NCBI GenBank assembly: GCA_001557505.1
Contig: LSAX01000006.1
Coordinates: 1,488,001 to 1,552,000, forward strand
DNA from: Reticulascus tulasneorum
Taxonomy: Eukaryota > Ascomycota > Sordariomycetes > Glomerellales > Reticulascaceae
Reading direction: 5' to 3'
DNA length: 64,000 nt
The position numbers and the translations under genes were made by a program. Below are positions 24,558 through 36,310 of the stretch, in pieces. Below the pieces are notes generated by a model. The model searched no databases. It had not been told where the DNA came from and saw only the letters and a program-made list of their open reading frames with translations. Numbering within the stretch: position 1 is the stretch's first letter; each line of letters starts with the position of its first letter.

Positions 24558-25372
24558 GGTGTAGTCGTCGATGGTTCCCTAGCGAATGCTGAAGTGGTGA
24601 GTGGGATTGCCGAAGCGCTGCCAGTCCGACCGGAGACGGGTTTTTGGGTAGAGCCAAGACACTGGTGTGGTTATGGCTGCGAAATAAATTCAGAGAAGAA
24701 GTGATCGCGACGGGATGGGCATCGGAAGGTCGTGTTTGTCACATTCGGTCAACGGGTTGTGTGCGGAGGGTAGTGGCCGGAGGAGATCGAGCTTTCAATT
24801 TCTGCGCTGGGCTTCCTCTTCTGACGAGGCGGGACGAGAACCACGCGGGCAGCAAGGCTGCCAGTGCCCATGACCGCATTTTCCGGGTGACCCAATCAGA
24901 AGCCAGGAACTGCGCGGTGTGCCGTGGATTTGCGCCTGGCCTGTGAACCCACTGAAGCTCAGGGGCCTAGGTCCCGCTGTGGAAGCCACTCTTGGTGGGC
25001 TGTCAGTGCATGCCCCGTTCACACACCACCTCATCATTCAAGGTTTGGGCCGAGCAGCTGAAGAAAAGTTGCCCATGTTGCGCCAGCTCTCTCGCGACTG
25101 GATCCTGAAATTGAAGAAGGCGCTGCATGTGTGTAGATCTTTTGCAATCACATAGACAGCCACACCATCTACGCCATTCTCGGAATCTGGGCAAATATGT
25201 CACTGTCGTGGCCATGTGAGTGGACTGCGATTCCCAAGCCACTGTAGGATGAGTGCCTGATGCTGACCGTCTACGAACTACAGAATATTGAATCACTGTC
25301 GAGCTGAGGTCCTCTCCAAATTTGACAGCTTTGCGATCACGGCCTCCATGCATATGACCCTCTGGCGCAACG
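24558..25372. promoter_or_regulatory. Divergent promoter region of RXT2 and TRAPPC11
   Basis: These 815 nt lie between two head-to-head genes. The half next to RXT2 contains no recognised gene. I see no reliable TATA box or named factor site, and no other feature. Confidence 0.4.
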
Positions 25373-28300
25373 ATGGACGGCTACCCAGCAGGAAGTCTGG
25401 ATCATAACCTCCCATATATCCTTGTCAGCGGACTAGCCTCGACATCCCAGAACGAGCTCTTTCTCGACCCAGAGCTCCAGGCACAAGCTTTCCTAGTGCG
25501 ATCCGAGATTCCTAGTGTCGACGGAAAGGATGCAGAGGCGTTGGCAGGCTATATTCTGACCCAGGATGCGAGGAATGGGCCATGGAATGGGCGGGACAAC
25601 GGGAAGTCGTACAAGTTCAGGGTCAGATCAGTTGGCAGAGTATGGTCGCATCCCGATACCTGAGGTCTCGCTATTTGGCCCCGTTTCCTGACTTGCAATA
25701 GACTTTCGTCCTACCTCCACGGCGAGCCAGACTTCCCGAGAGCACCGAGCCCCCGGAAACCCCTGCTATTCTGCACTCGCCGTTCTCTCCCCTTAGCCCT
25801 GTCTCGTCGTTGTACCCCGACGGACTTATAGATACTCAATGGCTGGAGAAACATCAAGATCTTGTGCCTAGTGTTTGCCTTTGCTTTTACACACTCACAT
25901 CTGATCCAACCGTCTCGACGCTCCACGACAATCGTCTCAAAACCGATATTAACAACATCAAGAATTCGCTCAGCAAATCCGGGTACAAGAGTCGATTAGC
26001 TGTCGCCTTTCTGAGCGATGGGCAGACTTTGCCGTTGTCCCCGATTGAGGGAATCCAGGAGAGACTCGAGAACATAAGGAGAGGGATAGGGTTGGATTCC
26101 AAATCGGTGTTTTATGTGGCTCCTCGCGATTCAATCACGGAGCTTGAGCAAGCTGCGGAGAGCATCCTGACAATATTGTACACACAATCTGTTGAATATT
26201 ATCGCGACCTCGGCCGCCATGCAAGAAAGAAACGAGGCAGAGGAATTGCCCCTCAGCCAACAGTACCTCCCACATCTGGTACGTCCCAGACGTTGTCTTT
26301 GCAAGGATGGAATGTGCGATACGACTTCAAGGCGGGCATATTTGCAGAGTTTCGACAAGAAATGGAAGCAGCACTGCGGTCGTATGATCAAGCATATGAG
26401 AATCTCTTAAGTCCGGAGCTCATGGATATGATCCCGAGCTGGAGTCCAAGATGGAACGAGGCGCGACTACTCGCAGATGTCCTATCGATACGCAATATAC
26501 GGTGTCTTTTGTGGAGTGGCCAAACTACCTCTGCAGTCCGCCGGTGGCAGGCACATCGGGATAGGATGAGCGATCTTATTGATCGTCAAGGTCGGGGCAC
26601 CAACAATTATGGCTGGGAAGCATGGGAGGCTAGGTGGGCCATTGTCATTGCCAATCTGATCGAAAAAGTAGATTTGCCAGGTCTTGCACCATCAACAGCT
26701 GTTCTGTACCTGCAGCCGGAGAAGGTCGTTATGGGCGAGCGACTCCAGCCTTGGGAGATGCTACATCACACCGGCTACTGGTATCGTTCAGCCGCTAGGC
26801 ATCTTGCAGCGCGCCGGGCGCTGGCGTATTCGATACCTGACGAAGATAGAAGGCCGCCTGCAGCTTCGACTACAACGACTGTCACTGGAAATGCCTACAA
26901 GGCTTATGATACCTATCTATGTCCAGAGCCTTACGAAGAGTACCCACTAGAGGGAGAAGGCACCAATCATTCTCAACTTATCATAGACTGCCTCATGGCG
27001 GCGAGATCCCAATTTCAGGCTCGGCAACAGCTTCGAGTTTCTGCAGAGATATCCATCGAGTGCGCCAGAGAAATGGCGGTATTGAAAAATTGGGGAGACG
27101 TCGTGGCATTGCTCCGACCGCTCTGGGAAGACATGTCATTCAGAGCTGAAGGTTGGTTGGACATTGCGGAAGACTTATGCTGGACCTTAAGAGCGGCCGC
27201 TTTCCATGCCGGATTGGGTGGTCTTGTCGTGGCCATTGATTGGGAACTCCTGGATAAAAGTATGTCTCTGGTGCTATAACTTCGCGATAACTACCCACTA
27301 ACAATATTCACAGAGTTCACAAGGCGGCCCAAATGGTATTACGATATCTCACGGTCGCTGGAAGGGCTGTCCATCGACCCCAAACCGGCCGTCAAAATCA
27401 GCAATGATGTGTCCTCGTTCCTCTCTGCGTCATTCATCTTTAAGAATGAGGAGGGTAGAGCTGGCGAAACATGCCAAGCACAGCTAGCACTGTCATCCCA
27501 TGCTTTTGCAGACTCGATTCCAGTTACCTTCAACGGGCTGCGGATCGATTTCGAAGGCAGCCTCAAGACGATCACCTTTCAACACGAGTCTAGCTCAGAA
27601 CAGAAGCAAACTTCTGCTAAAGGCAGTACCACCTTGGGCGCTGTTTCATTGACAGAAACGGCCCGACCTGATGATACAGTTGACATCGGCGGAGGCTCAG
27701 TCCTATGCGGGTCGGTGGACCTTTCCCTCAAGCCTGGCCAGACGAGAATCTATGAGATGGCAATTCCACTCAGAGAACCGGGAGAGGCTCTGGCCTCTTC
27801 AGTGACACTCTTCTCAGAGACCGACTCGTTCACCTTGGAGTATACGGTCACTTTCGGCGACATGAATATAGCAGATATTTGGTTTGGGCCGTCCTTATCA
27901 AAGAGAAGAATCGCTCGCCTAGACGCGCATTCAATCCAGGTACAGCCCCGGCCACCAAAAATGGACATCAAGCTAGTGAAGCCACTGGGACAGTACTATG
28001 CCAATGAACCAATCGATTTACCTCTGGAGATACTCAATGCAGAGGATACCGATGCTGTCGCGAAGCTTGAGATTCACGTATTCGGCGAGCAAGTTCCAGC
28101 ATTCCGTGTTCAAGTTGAGGATCAAGAAGAACACACTGCGGCTGCCAACCCCGAGGAGTCCAAACTGACGGGAATATCACTGTCCACGCTGGTAAGCACT
28201 CAAGCAACAAGAGCCACGATGTATCTGGAGCCTACTGGAGCTCCTGCTACATACGAGGTGACCGTCAGAGTCTTCTATCATCTGGTGACGGATCCGGCAA

Positions 28301-29163
28301 CACCTGTAATGAAGATTATGGCCTTCCAGCTCAACATTGTCAGCCCGTTCGAAGCAAATTACGATCTTATGCCGCGCATTCATCCAGACCCCTGGCCAAG
28401 CGTGTTCGATTACGAAGGAATCCAGGACACATCCGAGCAAGATGTGGGCACGCCACAGCCTCGGGGTTTGACTCAGAAATGGAGCTTGGTCTGCCATTAT
28501 GCTTCATTCGCCCTGGGAGATCTGGAGATTGTGGATCTTGACGTAAACATTCTTGCCTGCCTCGGCGGCGCCAGATGCACCACCACCACGCGGCCTACGG
28601 TGCCCGAGGATGGTCTGCGAATAGCACCCAGGTCAATCCAGGAGGCCCAGTTTGATTTGGTAGCGCAAAAGTTCAGCTTAGACGACAGAGGGCCCGCGTC
28701 TCTTGATGTGGCGTTTGTCATTAAATGGCGGCGGGTGGACTCGGATGCATCTGCCGTGAACACAACGACCATGCTCGTGCCGAGATATATCGTTCTTGGC
28801 ACGGAGCCACGAGTACTGGCGACAGTGACACACGCGAACACCTCAACTGGGCTTGTACAGCTCAATGTCATCGTTGAGAACGGGTCAAGCCACTTCCTGA
28901 CTTTTGGCCTCAGCATGGAGCCCAGCGATGAGTTCGCCTTTTCCGGAGCCAAGCAGACCACGCTGCACGTGCTTCCCGTATCCAGGCGCTCGGTGACATA
29001 CAGGCTGCTGCCCCAAGTCAGAGGTGCTTTCATACGGCCGGCCCTCGTTGTAAGGGACAAGTACTTCCAAAAGGTCCTGAGAGTCATTCCGACAGAGGGA
29101 ATGAAGATAGACAAGGATGGTTTGTTGATTTGGATCCCTCCAGAGGAGGAAACAGAAACCTAG
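25373..29163 (+). CDS. TRAPPC11: TRAPP complex subunit 11 (foie gras/Gryzun family)
   Basis: A large subunit of a TRAPP tethering complex acting between ER, Golgi and endosomes; in filamentous fungi this subunit defines a TRAPPIII-type complex missing from budding yeast. Three exons, 25373-25639, 25702-27259 and 27314-29163, give 1224 residues. The N-terminal part ends in SVGRTFVLPPRRARLP. The foie gras domain (about residues 290-610) is recognised by LQGWNVRYDFKAGIFAEF, YDQAYENLL, WNEARLLADVLSIR and MLHHTGYWYRSAARHL. The C-terminal half is beta-rich and matches the Gryzun region, ending near LIWIPPEEETET. The first intron uses a GTATGG donor. The gene runs tail to tail with the hydrolase downstream, with only 112 nt between stops. 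The family call is confident; the functional detail is from orthologues. Confidence 0.9.
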
Positions 29164-29275
29164 GTGGTGCTTTAATCTATTAGATCCTGTACATATTCTT
29201 ACAGGATCGTTATGCCGCCTCAGACATATCTATATGAAATTCGCTTGTTGCGACAGCCCTCAACTTGAATGATTC

Positions 29276-30644
29276 TCAGAACTTTGCTTTCGGGGGAGGC
29301 TTTCCCGGACGGCCTAGACGTTGCTTCCACTCCTCCGACATGGTCGTTTTCTCCTCGTCGCTCTTGGCCGCCCACGCCTCGTACTCCGCCTGCTCCCTCC
29401 TCCACGTCTGCAGCTCCTGCGCCAGCCATGCCGCGGAATGCTCTGCGCACCTCTGTGGCACCTCCATTGGGAACAGATGCCCCAGCTCTGCAAACACCAC
29501 CTCCTTGACCCTCCCGAGCCGCGCGCCGCCGCTTCCTCCCGCCCCTGTGCCCGTGATCTCCATTTTCTCCTTCCGAAGCTCCGGCACGGACACGTTGCTC
29601 GTCTCACCAAAGATGTAGAGCACACTTGGCCGCAGGGTTGGCAGCTTGGCGGTCGTGTTGCCGCCTTCGGCTCGATATAGTGGGAACGTGGGGTATCTGT
29701 CACTAAGTGACGGGTCCAGATCTGGTACGAGCTCGGGATGGATTAGGGTCTTGCCGCTCTCGTCGTAGGCTTGCCAGCTGGGGCGGAGATACGTAAAGAC
29801 CTCTTGGTGCTTCGTCGTTGTCAACGTCACCTTCCCTTTCTCGGAGGGATACAGCATCGTCGGCGTTTCACGCAGGCCGTGCTCTATGAACGCATCCAAA
29901 ACGCGCTGATCCCAGGCCTGATAGAACTTGTTCTTGAGAAATGCGTCCCGTGCCGCGGCCTTGGACGGCCAGATGTCTCGCCGCCACCCGGATGCGGCGG
30001 CGGGGCTTGCTTCCAAGGAGGAGCCGGCGGTTGAACTCCAATGCGATATGACCGGATCAAGAAGGATGAGAGTCTGGAACAGGCGGGGATGCATTAGTGC
30101 CACGTTGGTAACGGCGCTCCCGCCGAAGGAGTGGCCGATCCCGACCAGGGGCAGGGGCATGCGGAAGTGGTTTATCATGTGGAGGAGATCTCTCGCATGG
30201 TCAAGCCAGCCGGCTGCGTTGTGTCAGTGGATTTAATGGGATGGAGTGAGGGGGACTTACGATCATTGCCAACTTTGGGTTCGTTGAGGATGAAACTCTT
30301 GCCCTGCCACGCTGCGTCGGCGATCCAGATGCTGCGGATTCGGAAGCCGTGATTCTTAGATTCGGCATACAGGTCTTCCCATATCGCTTCGTAGAGTTCC
30401 TATAAAAGAGAGTTTAGATAAGAATCAACGAGTTTGATGAGCACATACTTGCCTTTGGAAACCCATTGGCATGGCCCCCGATGATCGTGACATCCCCCGG
30501 TTGTGGGTTGGGGTTGTCTTTCGGCGTGTATTGCCGGATGGCCAGCTTCAACGCATCTTCCTGGGAATGGGAGGTTGCGCGCGCGAACTCTCTGATATGA
30601 GACGCATCTATCACGTGTTCCTTTATGTCGAACACTGAAGACAT
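29276..30644 (-). CDS. Alpha/beta-hydrolase fold protein
   Basis: Minus-strand exons 30453-30644, 30261-30399 and 29276-30213 give 422 residues. The nucleophile elbow GIGHSFGG (Gly-His-Ser-Phe-Gly) marks a serine hydrolase of the AB-hydrolase type. GGHANGFPK near residue 60 would form the oxyanion region, and a late His in ELGHLFPME is a good candidate for the catalytic His. The family resembles fungal peroxisomal or toxin-pathway-associated hydrolases, but the C-terminus, KAKF, is not a canonical peroxisomal signal. The substrate is unknown. The first intron has a GC donor (AAG|GCAAGT): the nearby GTATGT alternative breaks the frame. The gene is divergent from the OB-fold-like gene. Confidence 0.85.
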
Positions 30645-31339
30645 GGCTGCGCAGACGCGAGGGGCGAAGTTGAAGGTGTGTGGGCGAGTTGGAGAGTTCC
30701 CTTATCGCCTCAATCCGTCAATGCGCTCGCCGGCGGGGAAATGGAAGGCGTGGGCTCTACTATCTCATCGGCGGCGTGGAATAGTACAGTTGGAGTCTAA
30801 TGGCACCTTATGGGGCAAGTTTGCACAACAGCACATGAAGTTCCTAGTTGAGGGATCGCTTGAGGCGTGGACGATGGTTCTCGGGATCGCACTGAGCTCA
30901 TGCAGGTTTGGCGGGGTGCGACAACTGCCGAGGTCCAAAATTCATCCTTCCAACTTACATATGTAGGCAATCCCACGGGAGATCTGGGCAGCGGCAGGGG
31001 GGAGGGAAATGCGCTGGGAAATTAGGGACAGTTTCTCCTATTCAACATCTAGTAAATGCCTCCAAGACCAGTGGGCCAGCCACGAGTGAACGGCCGATTC
31101 TGGAGATAGCGAAGTGGAGTCGCATCCACCGCCTGTCTTACTCACACCTGAACCCACCGAGGTTTCGCCAAAGGATTTTATGCTTGTAAGGTACTGCGTT
31201 CCTGCGGGCAGCCGCCTACGCCTGTAAGTACAGCTTACACGACATTGGGGCTCCCCGATCGGCTTTTCTTGTGTCCACTTCGGCGCATCTCATCCTTCGA
31301 ACCTCCGGCCCCGTAACCACACCCCACATAACTGACTAC
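30645..31339. promoter_or_regulatory. Divergent promoter region, hydrolase and OB-fold-like gene
   Basis: These 695 nt between two head-to-head genes contain no supportable gene. A frame at 30625-30966 (plus) is open but overlaps the hydrolase start and shows no conserved sequence. Confidence 0.4.
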
Positions 31340-32428
31340 ATGTCTCCGAAAGTCATCTTCTTCACCGGTGCACCGGAGCATGCAAGCCTGAACTGGGACT
31401 CGGAACACCTCCTCACCAACTTCCAGCCGCCCATTTCATCGTTCATCCACCCCGCTACAGCCCCGCTGCCCGCCCCGGCCTCAGCTGCACACAACGCAGC
31501 TTGGCGTTCCATCCCTCTCGAGGCGTCCCACCTATCCACGGGCTTCTCCCAGCTCCACGCCTATCCTTTGCCCATACCTGGCCCGAAAGAGAATGGTTTC
31601 TTCACCACAGCTAGCATCTCCTTCGAATCCACCGGTGCGCTCGAGAGTCAGGGGTCGCAAGCTGCGTTGCTGACTCAGTTTTACGACTACTCGCTCGCCG
31701 TGCATGAGGACGCGCATTCGTCCCGGCCGCCTGGCAACAGCGAAAATGACGAGGAATCGTTCGACTCGTTTGTCACTACCACTACGGATGACTCCTTCAA
31801 CGAGGCAGATGTCCCAACGGGGTCCGTGAGGCCGCCCCTGGGGAGTGGTGGCACGGGTGCCTGGCATCTCAGTGATCTAGAAGACATCCCCACCGCCGCG
31901 CAGCTCACCTCCCTCCAGCCGCAAACCGTGACCGTGAATCTCATCGCGGGAATCATCTCCCTCGCCGCGCCGCGGACGGTGAAAACCCGCTGGGGCAGAA
32001 CAATGTCGCTGGTCGAGGTGCTCGTCGGCGACGAGACAAAGTCCGGCTTCGCCATCACCTTCTGGCTGTCCGCTGACACGGCGGCCGGGAGCGCGCTGGC
32101 GCACCTCAGGCGCCAGGATGTCGTGCTGCTGCAGAACGTGGCGCTGAACGTCTTCATGAAGAAAGTCTACGGGCAGAGCTTGAGGAAGGGGCAGACCAAG
32201 GTCCAGCTGCTGTACAGGCAGAAACTAGACGCCGAGGATGTGGGCGGACATTATCGCGCTTCTGATTTGGCGGCGAGAAAGGTGGGACATCCGCAGCTGG
32301 AGAAGACGAAGAGGGTTCGAGAGTGGGTGCTGAGGTTTGTTGGCGGGGATGGAGGTAGAGACGTAGGCGAAAAGGGGGCGATGGCAAAGTTAAAAGGTTG
32401 GGACAAGCCGCCTGATGATACCCAGTAG
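31340..32428 (+). CDS. OB-fold-like conserved fungal protein, function unknown
   Basis: A single exon of 362 residues. The chosen start is the first ATG of the frame (MSPKVIFFTGAPEH); an upstream GTG extension exists but is not credible. Residues of roughly 185-290 have the alternating hydrophobic pattern of an OB fold: TVNLIAGIISLA, then a Lys/Arg turn, then TMSLVEVLVGDET and FAITFWLS, then VVLLQNVALNVFMKKVYG. This resembles single-strand DNA-binding OB folds of the RPA and CST/shieldin kind, but the similarity is pattern-level. The N-terminal half is Pro/Ser/Ala-rich with an acidic patch (SENDEESFDSF). The C-terminus is basic. I do not recognise a named orthologue. Confidence 0.72.
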   Translation: MSPKVIFFTGAPEHASLNWDSEHLLTNFQPPISSFIHPATAPLPAPASAAHNAAWRSIPLEASHLSTGFSQLHAYPLPIPGPKENGFFTTASISFESTGALESQGSQAALLTQFYDYSLAVHEDAHSSRPPGNSENDEESFDSFVTTTTDDSFNEADVPTGSVRPPLGSGGTGAWHLSDLEDIPTAAQLTSLQPQTVTVNLIAGIISLAAPRTVKTRWGRTMSLVEVLVGDETKSGFAITFWLSADTAAGSALAHLRRQDVVLLQNVALNVFMKKVYGQSLRKGQTKVQLLYRQKLDAEDVGGHYRASDLAARKVGHPQLEKTKRVREWVLRFVGGDGGRDVGEKGAMAKLKGWDKPPDDTQ

Positions 32429-32617
32429 GATGTCAAGAAGCACATCGTGTTATTACATGAATCACATGATTGCATGCACCAAAACCTTAAATTATCTTTT
32501 CTAATCCAAGACATGATTTGACCGCCCGGTCTAAATAAACATTTCGAGGAGGGTATCTTCTAATTTGGACGCATCAAAGCATCCCGCCCTTATCGTACAC
32601 CGGGGTGATGAACCCGT

Positions 32618-34406
32618 CTAGACAGCCACGGCAGCAGCGCCACCATTGCCGCTCTTCTTAACACTCTTCCATCGCAACCCGCAGCACGCAAAGAACGCAG
32701 CAGCAGCACACGCAGTGCTGATGTAATATGTGTTCCTCAACCCGGCCATGTAGGCCTCCAGGACAGCCTCGATGGCATCCTCCCTGCCCATCTGCCTCAA
32801 CACGTCCTTAAGCTGGCTGGCCCCGCTGTTGATGAAGATAAGCGGATCGAGATTTTGGGTGTTCTTCGTGACGCCGTCGATGAGCCCGTTTTGGAACACG
32901 GTCTGCGAGACTGCGATCATGATGGCGCCGCCGAAGGCCTGGAAGAACTGGATCACGGCCGTGGCGACAGGGATCTCCTCGGCGGTGAGCACCGTCTGCA
33001 CGACCAGGACACCGATCTGGAAACCGGCGCCTATGCCCAAGCCAGCGAGGACCTGGTAGCCGAACCACTCGCGGAGCGGGGTGTCGAGGTCGAACGTCGT
33101 TATCATGCCGCAACCAATGGTGAAGAGCACGAGCGAAGGAATGACGATGGCGCTGTAGTATCCGATGGCGGAAATCAAGCCGCCAGCAAGGATGGAGGTC
33201 AGGACGACTGCGAGGAGAAGGGGAAGGATCTTGATGCCGGCTTGGACGGCCGAGACACCTTGGATGGCCTGGAAGTACAGAGCTAAGGAAAGTTCCAAGT
33301 CAGCGATACTGCACTACAAGTTCAATGCGAGGAAATCACTTACATAGGTAGTAGATGAGGGGGAAGAAAGCACCGCCGAAGAAGAAGGCGAAGAGGATGG
33401 CGCACAGGACATCACGGTTCTTGAATAGGTACGGCGGCAATGTGCCCTTGTCACCCTGCCAGAACTGCACGCCGACGAAGATGATGATCATGACCGCGGC
33501 GCCCACGAACAGGCCGATAATCGTCTTGTCGTTCCAGGCGTAGTCGGCGCCACCCCACTGCAGGGCAAGCAGGAGCATCACAATGGCGGGGATGAAGATG
33601 GCGGCGCCGATGAGATCCAGCTGCAGCACGCGGTGCATGAAGGAATGGTTCTCCGGGTTCTCCACGCGCTTGATCTTGAGGTAGAAGAAGATGCAGGCCA
33701 TGGCGATGCCACCAATGGGCAGGTTAATGTAGAAGCACCAGCGCCAGGTCGCCTTATCGGTGAAGGCGCCTCCCAGCAGCGGGCCGGCGACACTGGCGAT
33801 GCCCCACATGCCTCCGATCAGACCAAAGGCCAGGGGCCGTTTCTGCAAGGGCATGGTGTAGCTGAGGATGACGATGGAGCCGGAGAAGAGACCGGCGCAA
33901 CCAATGCCGGCGACGGCGCGGCCGACAATGAAGGCGGTGGAATTTGGGGCGGCGGCGGAGATCAGACTACCGATCTCGAAGATGAAGACGGCGCCGAGGT
34001 AGGCCCACTTGACGTTGAAGGTCTTGTAGATGGCACCGTACATGGGCTGCAGGGCGGTGGTGGTGAGGAGGTACGCGGAGCCATACCAGCCGATGTCCTT
34101 CACGGAGCTGAACTCGCCGGTGATGGCGCCCAACGCCGGGGCGATGATGGTCTGATCGAGGGCAACGAGGAAGACGGCCAGACAGAGAGAGGTGATGATG
34201 AGGACGAGCTTGAGGCCGTGCGGGTATTCCGTCACGTCCTCGTCAGGCTGCTTGGTGCTCGCGGAGGACTTCTCAGGCGCCACGGCCGGCTCATCCTGGA
34301 TTTCCTTCTCGTGCAAGACAGAAGGGGCAGCGGACGTGGTGTCGGCCAACGTCTTTTCATCTGGAGTCGACGGCTTGGACGCCGTAACGTGCGTGTCGTG
34401 CGTCAT
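32618..34406 (-). CDS. MFS multidrug efflux transporter, DHA2-like (14 helices)
   Basis: Two minus-strand exons, 33344-34406 and 32618-33282, give 575 residues. After a 75-residue acidic, Ser/Pro-rich N-terminal tail come about 14 hydrophobic helices. Diagnostic motifs are LVALDQTIIAPAL in helix 1 (motif D1 of drug:H+ antiporters), WGIASVAGPLLGGAF (motif C, the antiporter motif) in helix 5, and WRWCFYINLPIGG after it (DHA2 family). A second half starts LSLYFQAIQGVSAVQAGI. Such pumps sit in the plasma membrane and export toxins, drugs or secondary metabolites. No biosynthetic core gene is nearby, so a dedicated metabolite cannot be named. The ATG used (MTHDTHVTASK) is the first of the frame; the intron is 61 nt. 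Confidence 0.92.
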
Positions 34407-36310
34407 CGCGTGGTGTGTGTGCCAACACACAAACAAAGCTCAAAAATGAACCCAGCAGAGGGGCCTTCGTTCGAGGTTTCGTTGGTTGGTTTTTGGTGCG
34501 ACTCAGACTCGAGAGATGGAACGAGTATTACAAGCGTAGTGCTAGGCGAGGCCAGATGGGTGCGAAGTATGAGGGAAAGAAAACTTTCGCTTCCCGAATA
34601 GCAAGAAGAGAACAATTAAAAGAAGGCAAGAAGGCCAGACAATGAGAGAATAGGGCCGGGAAGAAAGCGTGAACGCAAACAGCTTGTTAGAGAAAAAAAT
34701 AAAAGGTCTACAACAAGCCACAGCAGACCTCGTGGCTAATAAGTAGACATGCAGGTAGGGTAGTGTGGGTATCTGGAGGTATAGGCCGTGTGCGAAATTT
34801 CGTCCGTGAACTTCGGGCGTAGGCTTCGACGTGTAATGGATTTCACCACCATCTGAGACGCTAGCAAGCACCATCGGCATTCAGCTCGCTCCATGTCCGC
34901 GATGGATTGGATGGGGGATGGGCGTTGGGTTGGGTTGAATGGGATGGGATGGATGGACCGTCCAGTTGCCTGGGGGGCGGAAGCAAGCGACTAATAGACT
35001 AGACTACCGATGTCAGGGGGTAGTAGTCCGTACCTCGCACATCTCGTCTCCAGTACAGGCAGGCATGGTAGGGTGAGGTATAATTACCGTAGACCGAAGA
35101 TACAGAACAGTACCCCGTACGTATGGTTAATTAACTGCTTCGTACCTTTAGCCAGTCGAGGGCGGTCCCCCCTTCTCCCCCCTTACGATGTACCCAGTCC
35201 GGGATCTGTTTGGGTGTTTCGTTTGGAACCGGCGAGCCGCAAGCCACGCATTTCGTTTCCTCCCCCCACACCCCGGCTCTTTCACTTCTTCTAGCGCTAA
35301 GTTAACTTTAGTCCCAAGGCCCGGAATTCTTACAAAGCTTGTCATCAGTGGGGCACGCGTGGGCAGAGACCAAAAGAGGAAAAGGAAATAAATAAAAAAA
35401 GGTTGCAGGGCTCGGTCGACGGACTTCACAAGTGTCCGACGTATTACCCCGTCTCCACAAAAACAAGAGAAAAAGGGACCATCTCACAAGGCGTCAACTT
35501 TGTCATTGACTCACTCACTTCCACTCAGCTGGTACTTCGTACCATCGTAATTAGTCTCCGAACAGTCGAGGGTACCCGCTGCGACTGCTCCCTTCATTTT
35601 AACCGAATGCGGCGGGCCATGGCGAGCACGCGGTGCGTTTGCGACGGGTTAGGAGGATGTCATGGCGCGGGATCGGCCCCTACCTGTTTGACGAGGTGTC
35701 TGATGAGTACATACATACAGTTCGTGCTACACGTCCGACCGAACTACTTAATCTACCCTACTTGCCTACCTAGGCCCAACACCGACCAGATGTGCAGCAG
35801 CCTTAGCGGCCGCATGACCGAGTGAGGTGAGCATCAATATAAGTTCAAGTACGTAGGTGGACCTCTTACAAACAATCCGCACTTGGGTTGGTTATATGCG
35901 CCCGAGCTTTTCGACCCTTGATCGGACCCATTGAACGTGTGCCCCCAGCTACATGACCTTGCTACGTAGTACAAACAAGCAAGCCTGGGTCGGTGCTTAG
36001 CGTGCCCGAGCCCCGAGGGGGACTGAGCGCTAGAATTTATTGTGCCTCCCTCAACCTTAACAATTTTGCACTAATGGCGGAGGGACAGGGGGCGTGTCGG
36101 GATGCATATTTGTACTACCTGGTAGGCGCTGCCTTCTTGCTTTCTTCCTCGAAAGGCATATGTTGCAAATCCAACGGCTTATCACGATATTAAAAAAGAT
36201 GCTGGTGGCCATATAGGCGGGGATTACAGACAAACGAGTAGACTCCGGCTTCGTGATGCAAAGCTTCGAGGACACTGACCCCTTTGGTTTGACATGTCGT
36301 TCGATGATGT
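34407..36310. other. Intergenic stretch with a G-run cluster
   Basis: The part next to 34407 is the presumed promoter of the MFS gene. A cluster of six G-runs lies at 34913-34948 and could form a G-quadruplex. The rest, to 36310, is a patchwork with repeated TACGTA/GTACGT-like words and a CCTAGG at 35769-35774. I find no supportable gene. Confidence 0.45.
34913..34948 (+). promoter_or_regulatory. Potential G-quadruplex-forming sequence
   Basis: Runs of G occur at 34913-34917, 34920-34922, 34927-34929, 34932-34934, 34941-34943 and 34946-34948 with loops of 2-6 nt. The first four already satisfy the usual rule of four runs of at least three G with loops of 1-7. It lies about 510 nt upstream of the MFS transporter start, on the template strand of that gene. 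A regulatory role is inference only. Confidence 0.5.

Noticed and set aside
29276..34406. A secondary-metabolite gene cluster (hydrolase plus MFS pump)
   Set aside because: No polyketide synthase, peptide synthetase, terpene synthase, P450 or pathway regulator lies nearby; the genes between and around are housekeeping-like.
33633..34601. A 322-codon plus-strand frame opposite the MFS transporter
   Set aside because: It is a shadow of the transporter gene: Gly/Asp/Glu-rich translation complementary to hydrophobic helices.
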